From assembly GCF_003319185.1 (NCBI RefSeq), contig NZ_QOHJ01000003.1:310001-374000 (forward strand): a DNA stretch of 64,000 bases, read 5' to 3'. The notes under the pieces were generated by a model. The model did no database searches and had not been told where the DNA came from. It saw nothing but the letters and a program-made list of their open reading frames with translations. Source of the DNA: Blastococcus sp. TF02A-30. Its GTDB lineage: Bacteria > Actinomycetota > Actinomycetes > Mycobacteriales > Geodermatophilaceae. The position numbers and the translations under genes were made by a program. Each line of letters begins with the position of its first letter. Position 1 is the first letter of the stretch. This document shows, in pieces, positions 17,989 to 26,294 of the stretch.

Positions 17989-18470
17989 AGGGCGCCGTCC
18001 AGGGTGACCGCGCGGTGCGCGCCGTCGTCGTGCCGGCCCGTGGAGCCGTAGGTCCCGGCGGACGGGGTGCGGGTCTGCACGAGGGCGTCGCCGATGGCGG
18101 CGAGGCCGCCCTCGATCAGCTCGCGGTTGGCGTCGCTGAGGCTGCGCAGGTCAGTGATGAGCACCAGCAGCGCCTCGTGGTGCTTGGCCAGCAGATCGCT
18201 CCAGGGCGCGGGGGCAGCCTCGGCGACCTGCTTCAGCGACGGGTTCGCCTCCAGGCCCAGCGCGGCCGCGATCGCCTCGGTGGCGGCCGAGCGCTCGACC
18301 TCGAGCAGCCGCAGCTGGTCCAGGACCACCTCGATCTCGTGCGCGATCCGCGCCAGCCAGCGAGTCTTGCCCGTCACGATCAGGTATTGCTTCTCCTCCG
18401 CCTTGAACAGCAGGAGGTCCAGGAGCTCCTGCTCCCGCCACAGCAACGTCGACAGGTGCTGGTAGTCCAC
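17985..18470 (-). CDS. flgN: FlgN-family chaperone of FlgK and FlgL
   Basis: The 161-residue helical protein reads LSTLLWREQELLDLLLFKAE, KQYLIVTGKTRWLARIAHEI, which is the FlgN pattern. It should keep FlgK and FlgL export-competent in the cytoplasm. It begins at GTG 18470 with GGAGAGG upstream and overlaps flgK by four bases. It heads the minus-strand flagellar arm, divergent from fliA; no promoter for this strand could be identified in 18471-18592. Confidence 0.88.
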   Translation of the reverse strand: MDYQHLSTLLWREQELLDLLLFKAEEKQYLIVTGKTRWLARIAHEIEVVLDQLRLLEVERSAATEAIAAALGLEANPSLKQVAEAAPAPWSDLLAKHHEALLVLITDLRSLSDANRELIEGGLAAIGDALVQTRTPSAGTYGSTGRHDDGAHRAVTLDGAL

Positions 18471-18592
18471 GCGTCCACCGCCTCTCCGTCTCTCGTGCCG
18501 GGCGCCGCCCCGGTCCCCCCGGTCGGCGCTCCCTCGTCAGGGCTGGCTTCGGCACCCGCACCCGCCCCCTCAAGCCGAGCGGGCGAGGAGCG

Positions 18593-18621
18593 CTCAAGTC
18601 AGGACGGAAAGTTGCCGATGG
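18593..18621 (+). promoter_or_regulatory. sigma-28-type promoter upstream of fliA
   Basis: CTCAAG (18593-18598), 15 bases, GCCGATGG (18614-18621). The element has the same spacing as those before fliC, flgB, flbD and fliM. If used by FliA it makes fliA self-activated. It also places transcription start after the upstream GTG at 18625, favouring the start at 18661. Confidence 0.65.
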
Positions 18622-18660
18622 GCGGTGCCACCTCGCCCACGGTCAGCCGAGAAGGAGGAC

Positions 18661-19614
18661 GTGAGCCCAGCCCGTGCCCTCGCCTCCGAGCGCCTTCAGC
18701 GCGAGCGGTTCCCGCGCGAGCGAACCGCGTCCGGTCGCACCCCGCACCCCTCCAAGTCCACCGGTGGCCCCGGCCGGACCCAGGCCGAGATCGACGCCCT
18801 GGTGACCGAGCACCTGCCCCTGGCCGCCTTCGCGGTGAACGCCGTCGCGGCGCGCATCTCGCTGCCGGCGCACGTGAGCCGGGACGACCTGCTGTCCTGC
18901 GCGCACGTCGCGCTGGTGGAGGTAGCCCGGCGGTTCGACCCCTCCGCCGGCGCGTCGTTCGCCACCTACGCCCTCGCCCGGCTGCAGGGCGCGGTCCTCG
19001 ACGAGCTGCGCTCCGGGGACTGGGCCAGCCGCTCCGTGCGCGCCGCGGCGCGGCGCACCGACGCCGCCGCCGACGCGCTCACCATCTCCCTGGGCCGCCC
19101 GCCCACACGGGAGGAGCTCGCGGAGGTGCTGGGCGTGCCACGCAGCGAGCTGGACAGCCTGCAGGTCGACGTGCACCGCGCGGTCATGGTGAGCATCGAC
19201 GCCGAGACCAGTGCCGACGGCGCATCGCTGGACCTGCCCGACACCGGTGAGTCCCCGGAGCGGGCCCTGCTGCGCGGCGAGCGCGCCCGCTACCTGCACG
19301 AGGCGATCCGGGCCCTGCCCGACCGGCTCGACGAGGTCGTAGAGAGGAATTTCTTCGGTGACGAATCGCTCACCGACATCGCCGACGATCTCGGGGTCAC
19401 CCTCTCTCGGGTCTCGCAGATGCGCGCCCGGGCGCTGACCTTGCTGCACGCGGCCATGAGCGAGGTGTGGGACGGCCGCGCCGTCCCCGCCGACGGCGGG
19501 GTTCGGGCCCGCAACCAGCAGCGCAGCTACGTCGAACGAGTGGCGGCCCGCTCCCCCGCCATCCCCCGCCCCCGGGCCGGCTGGCCGATCCCGGGTCGGG
19601 CGCAACCCGCCTGA
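18661..19614 (+). CDS. fliA: flagellar sigma factor FliA/WhiG family
   Basis: This is the sigma-28 family factor for late flagellar genes. Region 2 reads VSRDDLLSCAHVALVEVARR, SFATYALARLQGAVLDELRS and DWASRSVR, region 3 GRPPTREELAEVLGVPRSEL, and region 4 ALPDRLDEVVERNFFGDESL, SLTDIADDLGVTLSRVSQMR. With 317 residues it is longer than usual (about 240), because of a basic N-terminal extension of about 40 residues and a 50-residue tail after region 4. The GTG at 18661 follows AAGGAGGA, though at short distance. It is divergent from flgN and precedes fliC. No flgM anti-sigma gene is seen nearby. Confidence 0.93.
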   Translation: MSPARALASERLQRERFPRERTASGRTPHPSKSTGGPGRTQAEIDALVTEHLPLAAFAVNAVAARISLPAHVSRDDLLSCAHVALVEVARRFDPSAGASFATYALARLQGAVLDELRSGDWASRSVRAAARRTDAAADALTISLGRPPTREELAEVLGVPRSELDSLQVDVHRAVMVSIDAETSADGASLDLPDTGESPERALLRGERARYLHEAIRALPDRLDEVVERNFFGDESLTDIADDLGVTLSRVSQMRARALTLLHAAMSEVWDGRAVPADGGVRARNQQRSYVERVAARSPAIPRPRAGWPIPGRAQPA

Positions 19615-19646
19615 GTGAGGAACGGCCGAAAAGAACTCGGTTTCGC

Positions 19647-19675
19647 CTCAAGTCCCAGGCGCCCCAGGCCGTAAC
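19647..19675 (+). promoter_or_regulatory. sigma-28-type promoter of fliC
   Basis: CTCAAG (19647-19652), 15 bases, GCCGTAAC (19668-19675). The -35 is identical to those before fliA and flbD. It leaves a flagellin leader of about 70 bases. Confidence 0.7.
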
Positions 19676-19704
19676 TCCCTATGCACCACCGCACGACCCG
19701 CAGC

Positions 19705-19746
19705 ACGGATGCAGCGGGAATCCAGTAAGACCCCGTCCAAGGAGGA
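19705..19746 (+). promoter_or_regulatory. candidate CsrA binding sites in the fliC leader
   Basis: ACGGA (19705-19709) and AAGGA inside the ribosome binding site AAGGAGGA (19739-19746) both fit the ANGGA core. A third GGA lies at 19717-19719 in GCGGGA. The two best sites are 34 bases apart, a distance a CsrA dimer can bridge. Covering the second site would block ribosome binding. Confidence 0.5.
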
Positions 19747-19751
19747 ACACC

Positions 19752-20885
19752 ATGGGTCTGCGCGTCAACAACAACATCGCGGCGCTCAACGCTTACCGCA
19801 ACCTGTCCATCACGGACAACCAGATGTCGAAGTCGCTGGAGAAGCTCTCCTCCGGCTTCCGCATCAACCGCGCCGCCGACGACGCGGCCGGGCTCGCCAT
19901 CTCGGAGGGCCTGCGCTCGCAGATCGGTGGCCTGAAGGTCGCCGTCCGCAACACCCAGGACGGCATCTCGGTCGTGCAGACGGCTGAAGGTGCGCTCACC
20001 GAGACCACCTCCATCCTGCAGCGCATGCGTGACCTGTCGGTCCAGGCCGCCAACGACGGTGGCCTGAACACCGACGCCAAGAACAACATCCAGAAGGAGG
20101 TCGAGCAGCTCAAGGAGGAGCTGACCCGGATCGCCGACACCACCAAGTTCAACGGCGAGAAGTTGCTGGACGGCAACTTCTCCAAGAACTTCCAGGTGGG
20201 TGCCAACCAGGGCGAGGTCATCGAGGTCGAGGTCGGGACCTCGATGTCGGCTGTGGGCCTCGAGGTCAACGACGTCGACGTGACGACCGGCGGCAACGCC
20301 TGGACCGCCGCTTCCGGTTCGATCGACTTCGACGCCGCCGCCGCTCCTGGCACGGCGATCGCGATCACCTACGCCGGCAGCACGCACACGCTGGACCTCA
20401 GCGACTGGTCGACGGGCGCCACCAGCGCCGACGCCGAGAAGAACCACGCCCTCGTGCAGTCGCAGTTCGACAAGAAGCTGCAGGGCACCGGCCTGAGCGC
20501 CCAGGTCGACGCCTACGGCGGCGTGGTCATCAGCGGCCCGTCCAGCGCCGCCGCCGGCGACGTGACGGCGGCCGGTCTGACCGTGGCTCACAGCACCTCG
20601 GGCAGCGGCGCGGACTCGGCCATCCAGGCGATCGACGCGGCGCTCAAGACGGTGTCGACCGCCCGTGCCGACCTGGGTGCCAAGCAGAACCGGTTCGACC
20701 ACACCATCAACAACCTCAACGTCGCGGTGGAGAACCTGACCGCGTCGGAGAGCCGCATCCGCGACGCCGACATGGCCCAGGAGATGGTCGGGTTCACCCG
20801 CAACCAGATCCTGACTCAGGCCGGCACCGCGATGCTCGCGCAGGCCAACCAGGCCTCGCAGGGCGTCCTCTCGCTGCTCCGCTGA
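19752..20885 (+). CDS. fliC: flagellin
   Basis: FliC is the filament subunit. The 377-residue product has the conserved N-terminal D0/D1 helices (LRVNNNIAALNAYRNLSITD, SSGFRINRAADDAAGLAISE, LQRMRDLSVQAANDGG) and the C-terminal ones (ADLGAKQNRFDHTINNLNVA, DMAQEMVGFTRNQILTQAGT, ASQGVLSLLR). The variable middle (about 155-290) is a modest D2-like insert rich in Ala, Thr and Asp. The ATG at 19752 has AAGGAGGA five bases upstream; the longer open frame to the left is not coding. The LQRMRDLSVQ helix resembles the stretch seen by TLR5 in other flagellins. Confidence 0.97.
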   Translation: MGLRVNNNIAALNAYRNLSITDNQMSKSLEKLSSGFRINRAADDAAGLAISEGLRSQIGGLKVAVRNTQDGISVVQTAEGALTETTSILQRMRDLSVQAANDGGLNTDAKNNIQKEVEQLKEELTRIADTTKFNGEKLLDGNFSKNFQVGANQGEVIEVEVGTSMSAVGLEVNDVDVTTGGNAWTAASGSIDFDAAAAPGTAIAITYAGSTHTLDLSDWSTGATSADAEKNHALVQSQFDKKLQGTGLSAQVDAYGGVVISGPSSAAAGDVTAAGLTVAHSTSGSGADSAIQAIDAALKTVSTARADLGAKQNRFDHTINNLNVAVENLTASESRIRDADMAQEMVGFTRNQILTQAGTAMLAQANQASQGVLSLLR

Positions 20886-20925
20886 TCCCAGCGCGGTAGC
20901 TGAGGGCACCTCGGCAAGACCCTGG

Positions 20926-20959
20926 GTGAGGGGGGAGGTCTCCGGACCTCCCCCCTCAC
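20926..20959 (+). terminator. hairpin terminator of fliC
   Basis: A perfect 15-bp stem (GTGAGGGGGGAGGTC with its complement) has a TCCG loop, starting 40 bases after the fliC stop. There is no U tract. It separates the flagellin unit from fliD. Confidence 0.75.
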
Positions 20960-21004
20960 TCACACCACGACCACGGGGGGACCCGTGCCGACGGGAGGAC
21001 TCGC

Positions 21005-22378
21005 ATGGCAGGGATGGCAGTCGACGGGCTCGTCTCCGGGCTCGACACCACCAACCTGATCAACCAGCTGGTCGCTGCCGAGGGCGCCACCCAGTCGGCG
21101 CTCAAGACCCGGCTCAAGGGCACCGAGACCGCAGCCTCGGCCTACCGCACGGTCAACACGACCTACCTCGCCGTCACCACCGCAGCCGAGAACCTGCTCA
21201 AGCCCGAGACCTGGAACGCGACCCGGGCCACCAGCTCCGCGACCTCCGTCGCCGCCGCCGCGACTACCGGCGCCACCCCCGGATCCCTCACCTTCGCGGT
21301 GAAGAACCTGGCCACGACCCACTCCCAGGTCAGCACCGGGCGCTGGGCCTCCACCACCGCCGCCGCGAACGTCACCACGCTTGACGTGAAGAACGCCGAC
21401 GGCACCAGCCGAGGCACCGTCCCGCTGACCGGCACGGAGTCGCTCGCGGAGGTCGCCAGCAAGATCAACAGCGCGAAGCTCGACCTGGCCGCGTCCGTGG
21501 TCAAGGTCAAGGACGGCGAGTTCGCCCTCCAGGTGACCTCCACCAAGTCCGGCGCCGCGGCCGGCTTCAGCCTGTCGGGCGGCAGCGCGTTCGCGGACAC
21601 CTCCACCGGCAAGGACGCCCAGCTGGTCATCGGCTCCGGCGCCGGCGCCTACTCCGTCTACAGCTCGACGAACGTCTTCGACGGGTTGATGGGCGGCACC
21701 ACGATCACCGTCAGCAAGGTCGAGGCGGATCCGGTCACGGTGAGCGTGGTCAGCGATCCGGACTCGATCGCGGCGAAGATGCAGGCCCTGGTCGATGCGG
21801 TGAACTCCGCCCTGACCCAGACCAAGAGCTACACCAGCAGCGCCCCGGGCAGCACCGCCGCGCTCAAGGGCGATTACACGCTCACCTCCCTGGCCAGCAG
21901 CGTCCTGAGCACGGTCGCCACCGGCGTCGGCAAGGACGGCTCGGTGGCCAAGCTCGGGCTGGAGCTGACCAAGGACGGCAAGCTGTCCTTCGACAAGGCG
22001 AAGTTCCTGACCGCCGTCAAGGAGACGCCCGAGCTGGCCAAGCGCATGGTCTTCGGCACCACGGCGAGCAACGGTGCCGACGGCGCGGTGGGCGGTGGCG
22101 ACGACGTCGCCGCGGTCACCGGCCTCGCCGGCCGGTTGCTGAGCCTCTCCAAGGGCGCCTCCGACAGCACCACGGGCACCATCGTGGGCCTGGCCAACGG
22201 GCAGGACACCCTCGGCAAGGACCTCACCAAGCGTATCGAGGAGTGGGACCTGCGGCTGCAGATGCGCCGGCAGACCCTGACCCGCCAGTTCACCGCCATG
22301 GAGACCGCGCTGAGCAAGCTCCAGAGCCAGTCCAGCTGGCTCGGCGGCCAGCTGGCCTCGCTGCCCTCCAGCTCCTGA
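21005..22378 (+). CDS. fliD: flagellar filament cap protein FliD
   Basis: FliD (HAP2) caps the growing filament and folds flagellin. The 457-residue product starts with the family motif AVDGLVSGLDTTNLINQLVA and ends with a helical region (WDLRLQMRRQTLTRQFTAME, LSKLQSQSSWLGGQLASL). The ATG at 21005 follows GGGAGGA. It is followed by fliS and the fliT-like gene, the usual late-gene order. Confidence 0.94.
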   Translation: MAGMAVDGLVSGLDTTNLINQLVAAEGATQSALKTRLKGTETAASAYRTVNTTYLAVTTAAENLLKPETWNATRATSSATSVAAAATTGATPGSLTFAVKNLATTHSQVSTGRWASTTAAANVTTLDVKNADGTSRGTVPLTGTESLAEVASKINSAKLDLAASVVKVKDGEFALQVTSTKSGAAAGFSLSGGSAFADTSTGKDAQLVIGSGAGAYSVYSSTNVFDGLMGGTTITVSKVEADPVTVSVVSDPDSIAAKMQALVDAVNSALTQTKSYTSSAPGSTAALKGDYTLTSLASSVLSTVATGVGKDGSVAKLGLELTKDGKLSFDKAKFLTAVKETPELAKRMVFGTTASNGADGAVGGGDDVAAVTGLAGRLLSLSKGASDSTTGTIVGLANGQDTLGKDLTKRIEEWDLRLQMRRQTLTRQFTAMETALSKLQSQSSWLGGQLASLPSSS

Positions 22379-22430
22379 CCGGTCCTCCCCCGCCGGTCCT
22401 GCACCCCCATTCCACCCAGGAGACCCCTCG

Positions 22431-22817
22431 ATGAGTGCCGCATCCCTCCGCGCCCGCTACCTCGGCGACTCGGTCGCCACGGCGTCGCCGCAGCAGATCC
22501 TGGTGATGCTGTACGACCGACTGGCCCTCGACCTGGAGCGCGCCCAGAAGCACGTCGCCGCCGGCCAGCGCGAGGATGCCTCCGAGCAGCTGCAGCACGC
22601 CCAGGCGATCGTGCTCGAGCTTCTCTCCAGCCTGCAGGTCGACGCCTGGGAGGGAGGGCCCCGCCTGGCCGCCCTCTACAACTGGCTGATCGGCGAGCTG
22701 GTACAGGCGAACGTGAAGCTCGACACCAACCGCATCGCCTCCTGCCGCCAGGTGGTGGAGCCCCTGCGTGACGCGTGGCGCCAGGCCGCGGCGTCCCTGG
22801 CCGGCGCTCCGGCATGA
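22431..22817 (+). CDS. fliS: flagellin export chaperone FliS
   Basis: FliS binds flagellin in the cytoplasm and stops early polymerisation. The 128-residue product has the signature YLGDSVATASPQQILVMLYD, then RLALDLERAQKHV and a four-helix pattern; residue count is normal. It starts 52 bases after fliD with CAGGAGA upstream, and its stop overlaps the next ATG. Confidence 0.93.
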   Translation: MSAASLRARYLGDSVATASPQQILVMLYDRLALDLERAQKHVAAGQREDASEQLQHAQAIVLELLSSLQVDAWEGGPRLAALYNWLIGELVQANVKLDTNRIASCRQVVEPLRDAWRQAAASLAGAPA

Positions 22818-23245
22818 CCGGCGTGAGCCCGGTCGGCGGCACGGCAGCCGCGGGCTTCGGCTTCAGCCCCTACTCGGCGGCCGCCGAGGCGCGCGGTCTG
22901 GGCGCCGGCGGCCGGGAGCGCCGCCGGCAGCCGCAGGACTGGCACCAGGCCCTCGACGAGCTCGAAGGTGATGTGCTCGACGCCCAGGCCGCGCTGGCCC
23001 GCAACCGCGCCGAGGAGATCGCCACCTGGGGCCGCCGCGCGGAGGACTGGGTCCCGCCGCACGACCTGGGGCCGCTGCCCGCCGACCTGCGCGAGCGAGC
23101 CGCCCGGCTGCTGCAGCACCAGCTGGCCGTCGCCGAGCAGCTGGTCGAGCGGATCACCCAGTCGCAGAAGCAGCGCGACGTCGCCGCCCGCATGTCCTAC
23201 GCCCCCACCCGCCCGGTCGCCTCGTTCATCGACCGCGGCCTGTAG
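22814..23245 (+). CDS. FliT-position helical protein, probable flagellar chaperone
   Basis: The 143-residue protein has a Gly/Ala-rich start and a long helical part (DWHQALDELEGDVLDAQAAL, RERAARLLQHQLAVAEQLVE). It overlaps fliS by four bases (ATGA), the place where fliT usually lies. Similarity to FliT is not evident from sequence alone, so the role as a FliD or export chaperone is inferred from position, size and helicity. A hairpin terminator follows. Confidence 0.65.
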   Translation: MTGVSPVGGTAAAGFGFSPYSAAAEARGLGAGGRERRRQPQDWHQALDELEGDVLDAQAALARNRAEEIATWGRRAEDWVPPHDLGPLPADLRERAARLLQHQLAVAEQLVERITQSQKQRDVAARMSYAPTRPVASFIDRGL

Positions 23246-23262
23246 CCGCACCGCACTCCCCC

Positions 23263-23295
23263 AGCCCCGCCTCCGGCCACGCCGGCGGCGGGGCT
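23263..23295 (+). terminator. hairpin terminator after the fliD-fliS unit
   Basis: The outer stem AGCCCCGCC/GGCGGGGCT encloses an inner CCGGC/GCCGG stem and is followed by TTCGTGCTTTT, the best U tract in the island. It starts 18 bases after the stop at 23245. The gene-free stretch 23246-23607 holds this terminator, the flgB promoter and a leader of about 115 bases. Confidence 0.8.
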
Positions 23296-23458
23296 TCGTG
23301 CTTTTCCACGGTGAAGCAGCCCGCATCACCGCGGAAAGGCACGGAACCTGCCAACTCCCCCGTCCCGGTCGGCCCGGGACACGGCGAGGTCACCGCTGGT
23401 CACACGCGTCCCGGTTCCCCCACCCGGGTGCTGCTGCCACTCGTGTGGCGGACCGGCG

Positions 23459-23487
23459 GTCAGGCGGGGAGAGGCGGGTGCCGATGA
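23459..23487 (+). promoter_or_regulatory. sigma-28-type promoter of the flgB basal-body operon
   Basis: GTCAGG (23459-23464), 15 bases, GCCGATGA (23480-23487). The -10 equals that before flbD and fliM. It drives a run of coupled genes from flgB to at least flgE. Confidence 0.6.
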
Positions 23488-23607
23488 CTGGGAGGCACGG
23501 AGAGCAAGCCCTTTCGCCACGGATCGGCGGACCCCGCACTCGTTCGCGAGTGCCTTCCGCGTACCCCGGAGGACGAACGTGCCCTGCTTCCCGAGCCGGC
23601 CGGCCCC

Positions 23608-23955
23608 ATGATCGGCGAGATCACCCCGGCCGCCCTGCACGCAGCCCTGTCCGGCCTGGCCCAGCGCCAGCGGGTCACCGCCGACAACATCGCCAACGTC
23701 AACACCCCGGGGTTCCTCGCCGGCCGGACCGACTTCGAGTCCTCGCTGCGCGGCGCGCTGCGCACCGGTGAGACGCCGCAGATCAGCGGCGGCACCGTCG
23801 CCCGGTCCCTGGAGCCGACGAACACCAACGGCAACAACGTCAACCTGGATGCGGAGACCCTCATCGCCACCGAGACCGGCCTGCGCTACCAGCTGGCCCT
23901 CAGCGCGCTGGACGGCAAGTACAACTCGATCCGCACCGCCCTCAGGACCTCGTGA
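23608..23955 (+). CDS. flgB: flagellar basal-body rod protein FlgB
   Basis: FlgB is a proximal rod subunit in the periplasmic/wall zone. The 115-residue product has the rod-family motif RVTADNIANVNTPGFLAGRT and the C-terminal helix ETGLRYQLALSALDGKYNSI. It starts the basal-body operon, two bases before flgC's ATG region. The length is a little short but normal. Confidence 0.93.
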   Translation: MIGEITPAALHAALSGLAQRQRVTADNIANVNTPGFLAGRTDFESSLRGALRTGETPQISGGTVARSLEPTNTNGNNVNLDAETLIATETGLRYQLALSALDGKYNSIRTALRTS

Positions 23956-23956
23956 C

Positions 23957-24361
23957 ATGGCCATCTTCGACACCTTCGGCATCTCCGGCTCCGGCCTGCT
24001 GCTGCACCGCAAGTGGCTGGACGCCGTCTCCGACAACATCGCCAACGTCAACACCGTCTCGCGGACCAACGAGGACGCGTTCCAGGAGCGGATGATCATC
24101 GCCCGCGCGGTCGACTACGGCACCGGCGAGGGCGGCGTGCGTGCCGCGCGCGCGGAGTTCGGCGACCCCGAGGGCCGCATGGTCTACGCGCCCGACCACC
24201 CCCTGGCCGACGAGGAGGGGTACGTGAAGTACCCCGACATGGACCTCGGCGACCAGATGTCGCAGATGATCATGGCGCAGCGCGGCTACCAGGCCAACCT
24301 CGCCGTCGTGGAGCGGGCGACCGCCCTCTACCAGGCTGCCCTGCAGCTCGGGAAGGGCTGA
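23957..24361 (+). CDS. flgC: flagellar basal-body rod protein FlgC
   Basis: FlgC is a second proximal rod subunit. The 134-residue product shows WLDAVSDNIANVNTVSRTNE, GYVKYPDMDLGDQMSQMIMA and the closing helix QRGYQANLAVVERATALYQA, all typical. The ATG at 23957 lies one base after the flgB stop; the frame is open upstream only because it overlaps flgB. Confidence 0.95.
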   Translation: MAIFDTFGISGSGLLLHRKWLDAVSDNIANVNTVSRTNEDAFQERMIIARAVDYGTGEGGVRAARAEFGDPEGRMVYAPDHPLADEEGYVKYPDMDLGDQMSQMIMAQRGYQANLAVVERATALYQAALQLGKG

Positions 24362-24363
24362 CC

Positions 24364-24696
24364 GTGACGTTCCCGATCGGTGGCATCCCCGGCGTCAGCG
24401 CCCTCGCCGGGTCCGGCGGCGTCGCCGGCATCGACACGACCGCGACGGTCGCCGAGCCCGGCCGCACCGGCGAGACCAGCGGCTTCGCGTCGGTCCTGGC
24501 CGCCTCGTTCGACCAGCTGCAGACCACCCAGGCCAACGCCGACGGGCTGGCCGCCCAGGCCGCCACCGGCGACCTGAAGGACGTGCACGACTACATGATC
24601 GCCAGGAACGAGGCGTCCCTGGCCGTCGAGATGGTCGTGTCCATCAAGAACAAGGCCGTTGAGGCCTTCAACGAGATCATGAGGATGCCCGTCTGA
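24364..24696 (+). CDS. fliE: flagellar hook-basal body complex protein FliE
   Basis: FliE joins the MS ring to the rod. The 110-residue product ends with the diagnostic helix NEASLAVEMVVSIKNKAVEA and FNEIMRMPV. The N-terminal half is Gly/Ala/Thr-rich. It starts at GTG 24364, two bases after flgC, and overlaps fliF by one base (TGATG). Confidence 0.95.
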   Translation: MTFPIGGIPGVSALAGSGGVAGIDTTATVAEPGRTGETSGFASVLAASFDQLQTTQANADGLAAQAATGDLKDVHDYMIARNEASLAVEMVVSIKNKAVEAFNEIMRMPV

Positions 24697-26294
24697 TGAA
24701 GTCGGCACTCGCCGGGACGCTGGAGCGTGCCCGCTCCACGTTCGCCACGGTCAGCCTGGGGCAGAAGGTCGTCATCGGCCTGCTGCTCGCCGGGCTGCTC
24801 CTCGGCGGGTTCTTCTTCTACAGCTGGATCACCACGCCCACCCAGGCCCCGCTCTTCTCCAACCTGGCCGCCAGCGACGCCGCCGCGATCACCGACGAGC
24901 TCGACGCCGCCGGCGTCACCTACGAGCTGGCCGACGGCGGGGGCACCATCCTCGTCCCCAAGGACCGGGTCTACGACCTGCGCCTGGACATGAGCGCCCA
25001 GGGCCTGCCGGCCGGCGACGACACCGGCTACTCGCTCCTCGACGAGCAGGGCATCACCACCAGCGAGTTCCAGCAGCAGACCACCTACCGGCGGGCGCTG
25101 GAGGGCGAGCTGTCCAAGACCCTCGAGGCGCTGGACGGCGTCCAGCAGGCGATCGTCCACGTGGCGCTGCCCGAGGAAGAGGTCTTCGTGACCGAGCAGG
25201 CGGACCCGACCGCCTCCGTCATGCTGCAGCTCTCCGCCGGCACCCAGCTCTCCGGTGAGCAGATCCAGGCCGTGACCAACCTGGTCTCCTCCAGCATCGA
25301 GGGCATGTCGCCGGAGCAGGTGACCGTCACGGACACCTCCGGCCAGGTCCTCTCCTCCCCCGGCACCGGCATCTCCGCCGCGGCCGGCGACGCCCGCTCG
25401 CAGGTCGAGCAGGAGTACCAGAGCCGGCTGCAGGCCAACGCCCAGGCGATCCTCGACCGGGTCCTCGGGCCGAACAGGGCCGTGGTCTCGGTGCGCGCCG
25501 ACGTCGACCTCGACAAGCGCGACACCACGTCGGAGACCTACACCTACGACCAGGGCACCCCGCCGGTCTCCGAGAGCACCACGACGGAGAACTACACCGG
25601 GGGCGGCGGCGCGATCGTCGGCGGCGTCCTCGGCCCGGAGAACATGCCCGACGCCGCGGAGAACGCCGGCACCGGCGAGTCGACGTACGAGAAGGAGTCG
25701 ACCACCTCGAACAACGCGGTCGGCAAGACCACCGAGGTGACCCAGGGCGCGCCCGGAGGCCTCAACCGGCTGACCGTCGCCGTGGTCATGGACGACGCCG
25801 TCGCCGGCAACCTCAACCAGCAGCAGATCCGCGACCTCGTCGGCAACGCCGTCGGCCTGGACGAGGCACGCGGCGACGACATCACCGTGGCCGCCATGCC
25901 GTTCGACACCGCCGCGTCCGACGCCGCCGCAGCCGAGATGGAAGCCGCTCGCGAGGCCGAGGCCAAGGAGCAGATGTGGTCGATGATCAAGCAGGGCGGC
26001 ATCGCGGCCGGCATCGCGCTGGTCATCCTCGTCGTCTGGCTGCGCTCCCGCCGCGGCCGCGAGGAGGAGGAGGACTACGAGCCGCTCGAGCTGACCGACG
26101 ACATGCTCGCCGAGCTGGACCGGCTCCGCGTCTCCAGCACCCGTGACGAGGTGCCCGCGATCGACGACAAGCAGGCCGAGCTCGAGGCCGCGGAGCGGCA
26201 GCGGGTGCGGGGGGAGATCTCGACCATGGTCAGCGAACGACCCGACGAGGTGGCGGCCATGCTCCGCGGCTGGCTGAGCGAGAACAAGTCATGA
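24696..26294 (+). CDS. fliF: flagellar MS-ring protein FliF
   Basis: FliF forms the membrane ring on which the flagellum is built. The 532-residue product has two membrane helices, at about 26-46 and 433-452 (GGIAAGIALVILVVWLRS), around a periplasmic part with ring-building domains (LRLDMSAQGLPAGDDTGYSL, TTYRRALEGELSKTLEALDG). The C-terminus (ISTMVSERPDEVAAMLRGWL) is the FliG-binding motif. It is coupled to both neighbours by overlapping codons. Confidence 0.97.
   Translation: MKSALAGTLERARSTFATVSLGQKVVIGLLLAGLLLGGFFFYSWITTPTQAPLFSNLAASDAAAITDELDAAGVTYELADGGGTILVPKDRVYDLRLDMSAQGLPAGDDTGYSLLDEQGITTSEFQQQTTYRRALEGELSKTLEALDGVQQAIVHVALPEEEVFVTEQADPTASVMLQLSAGTQLSGEQIQAVTNLVSSSIEGMSPEQVTVTDTSGQVLSSPGTGISAAAGDARSQVEQEYQSRLQANAQAILDRVLGPNRAVVSVRADVDLDKRDTTSETYTYDQGTPPVSESTTTENYTGGGGAIVGGVLGPENMPDAAENAGTGESTYEKESTTSNNAVGKTTEVTQGAPGGLNRLTVAVVMDDAVAGNLNQQQIRDLVGNAVGLDEARGDDITVAAMPFDTAASDAAAAEMEAAREAEAKEQMWSMIKQGGIAAGIALVILVVWLRSRRGREEEEDYEPLELTDDMLAELDRLRVSSTRDEVPAIDDKQAELEAAERQRVRGEISTMVSERPDEVAAMLRGWLSENKS

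Noticed and set aside
18625-18660. Upstream GTG as the fliA start
   Set aside because: It lies only a few bases after the -10 box and has no ribosome binding site; the GTG at 18661 follows AAGGAGGA.
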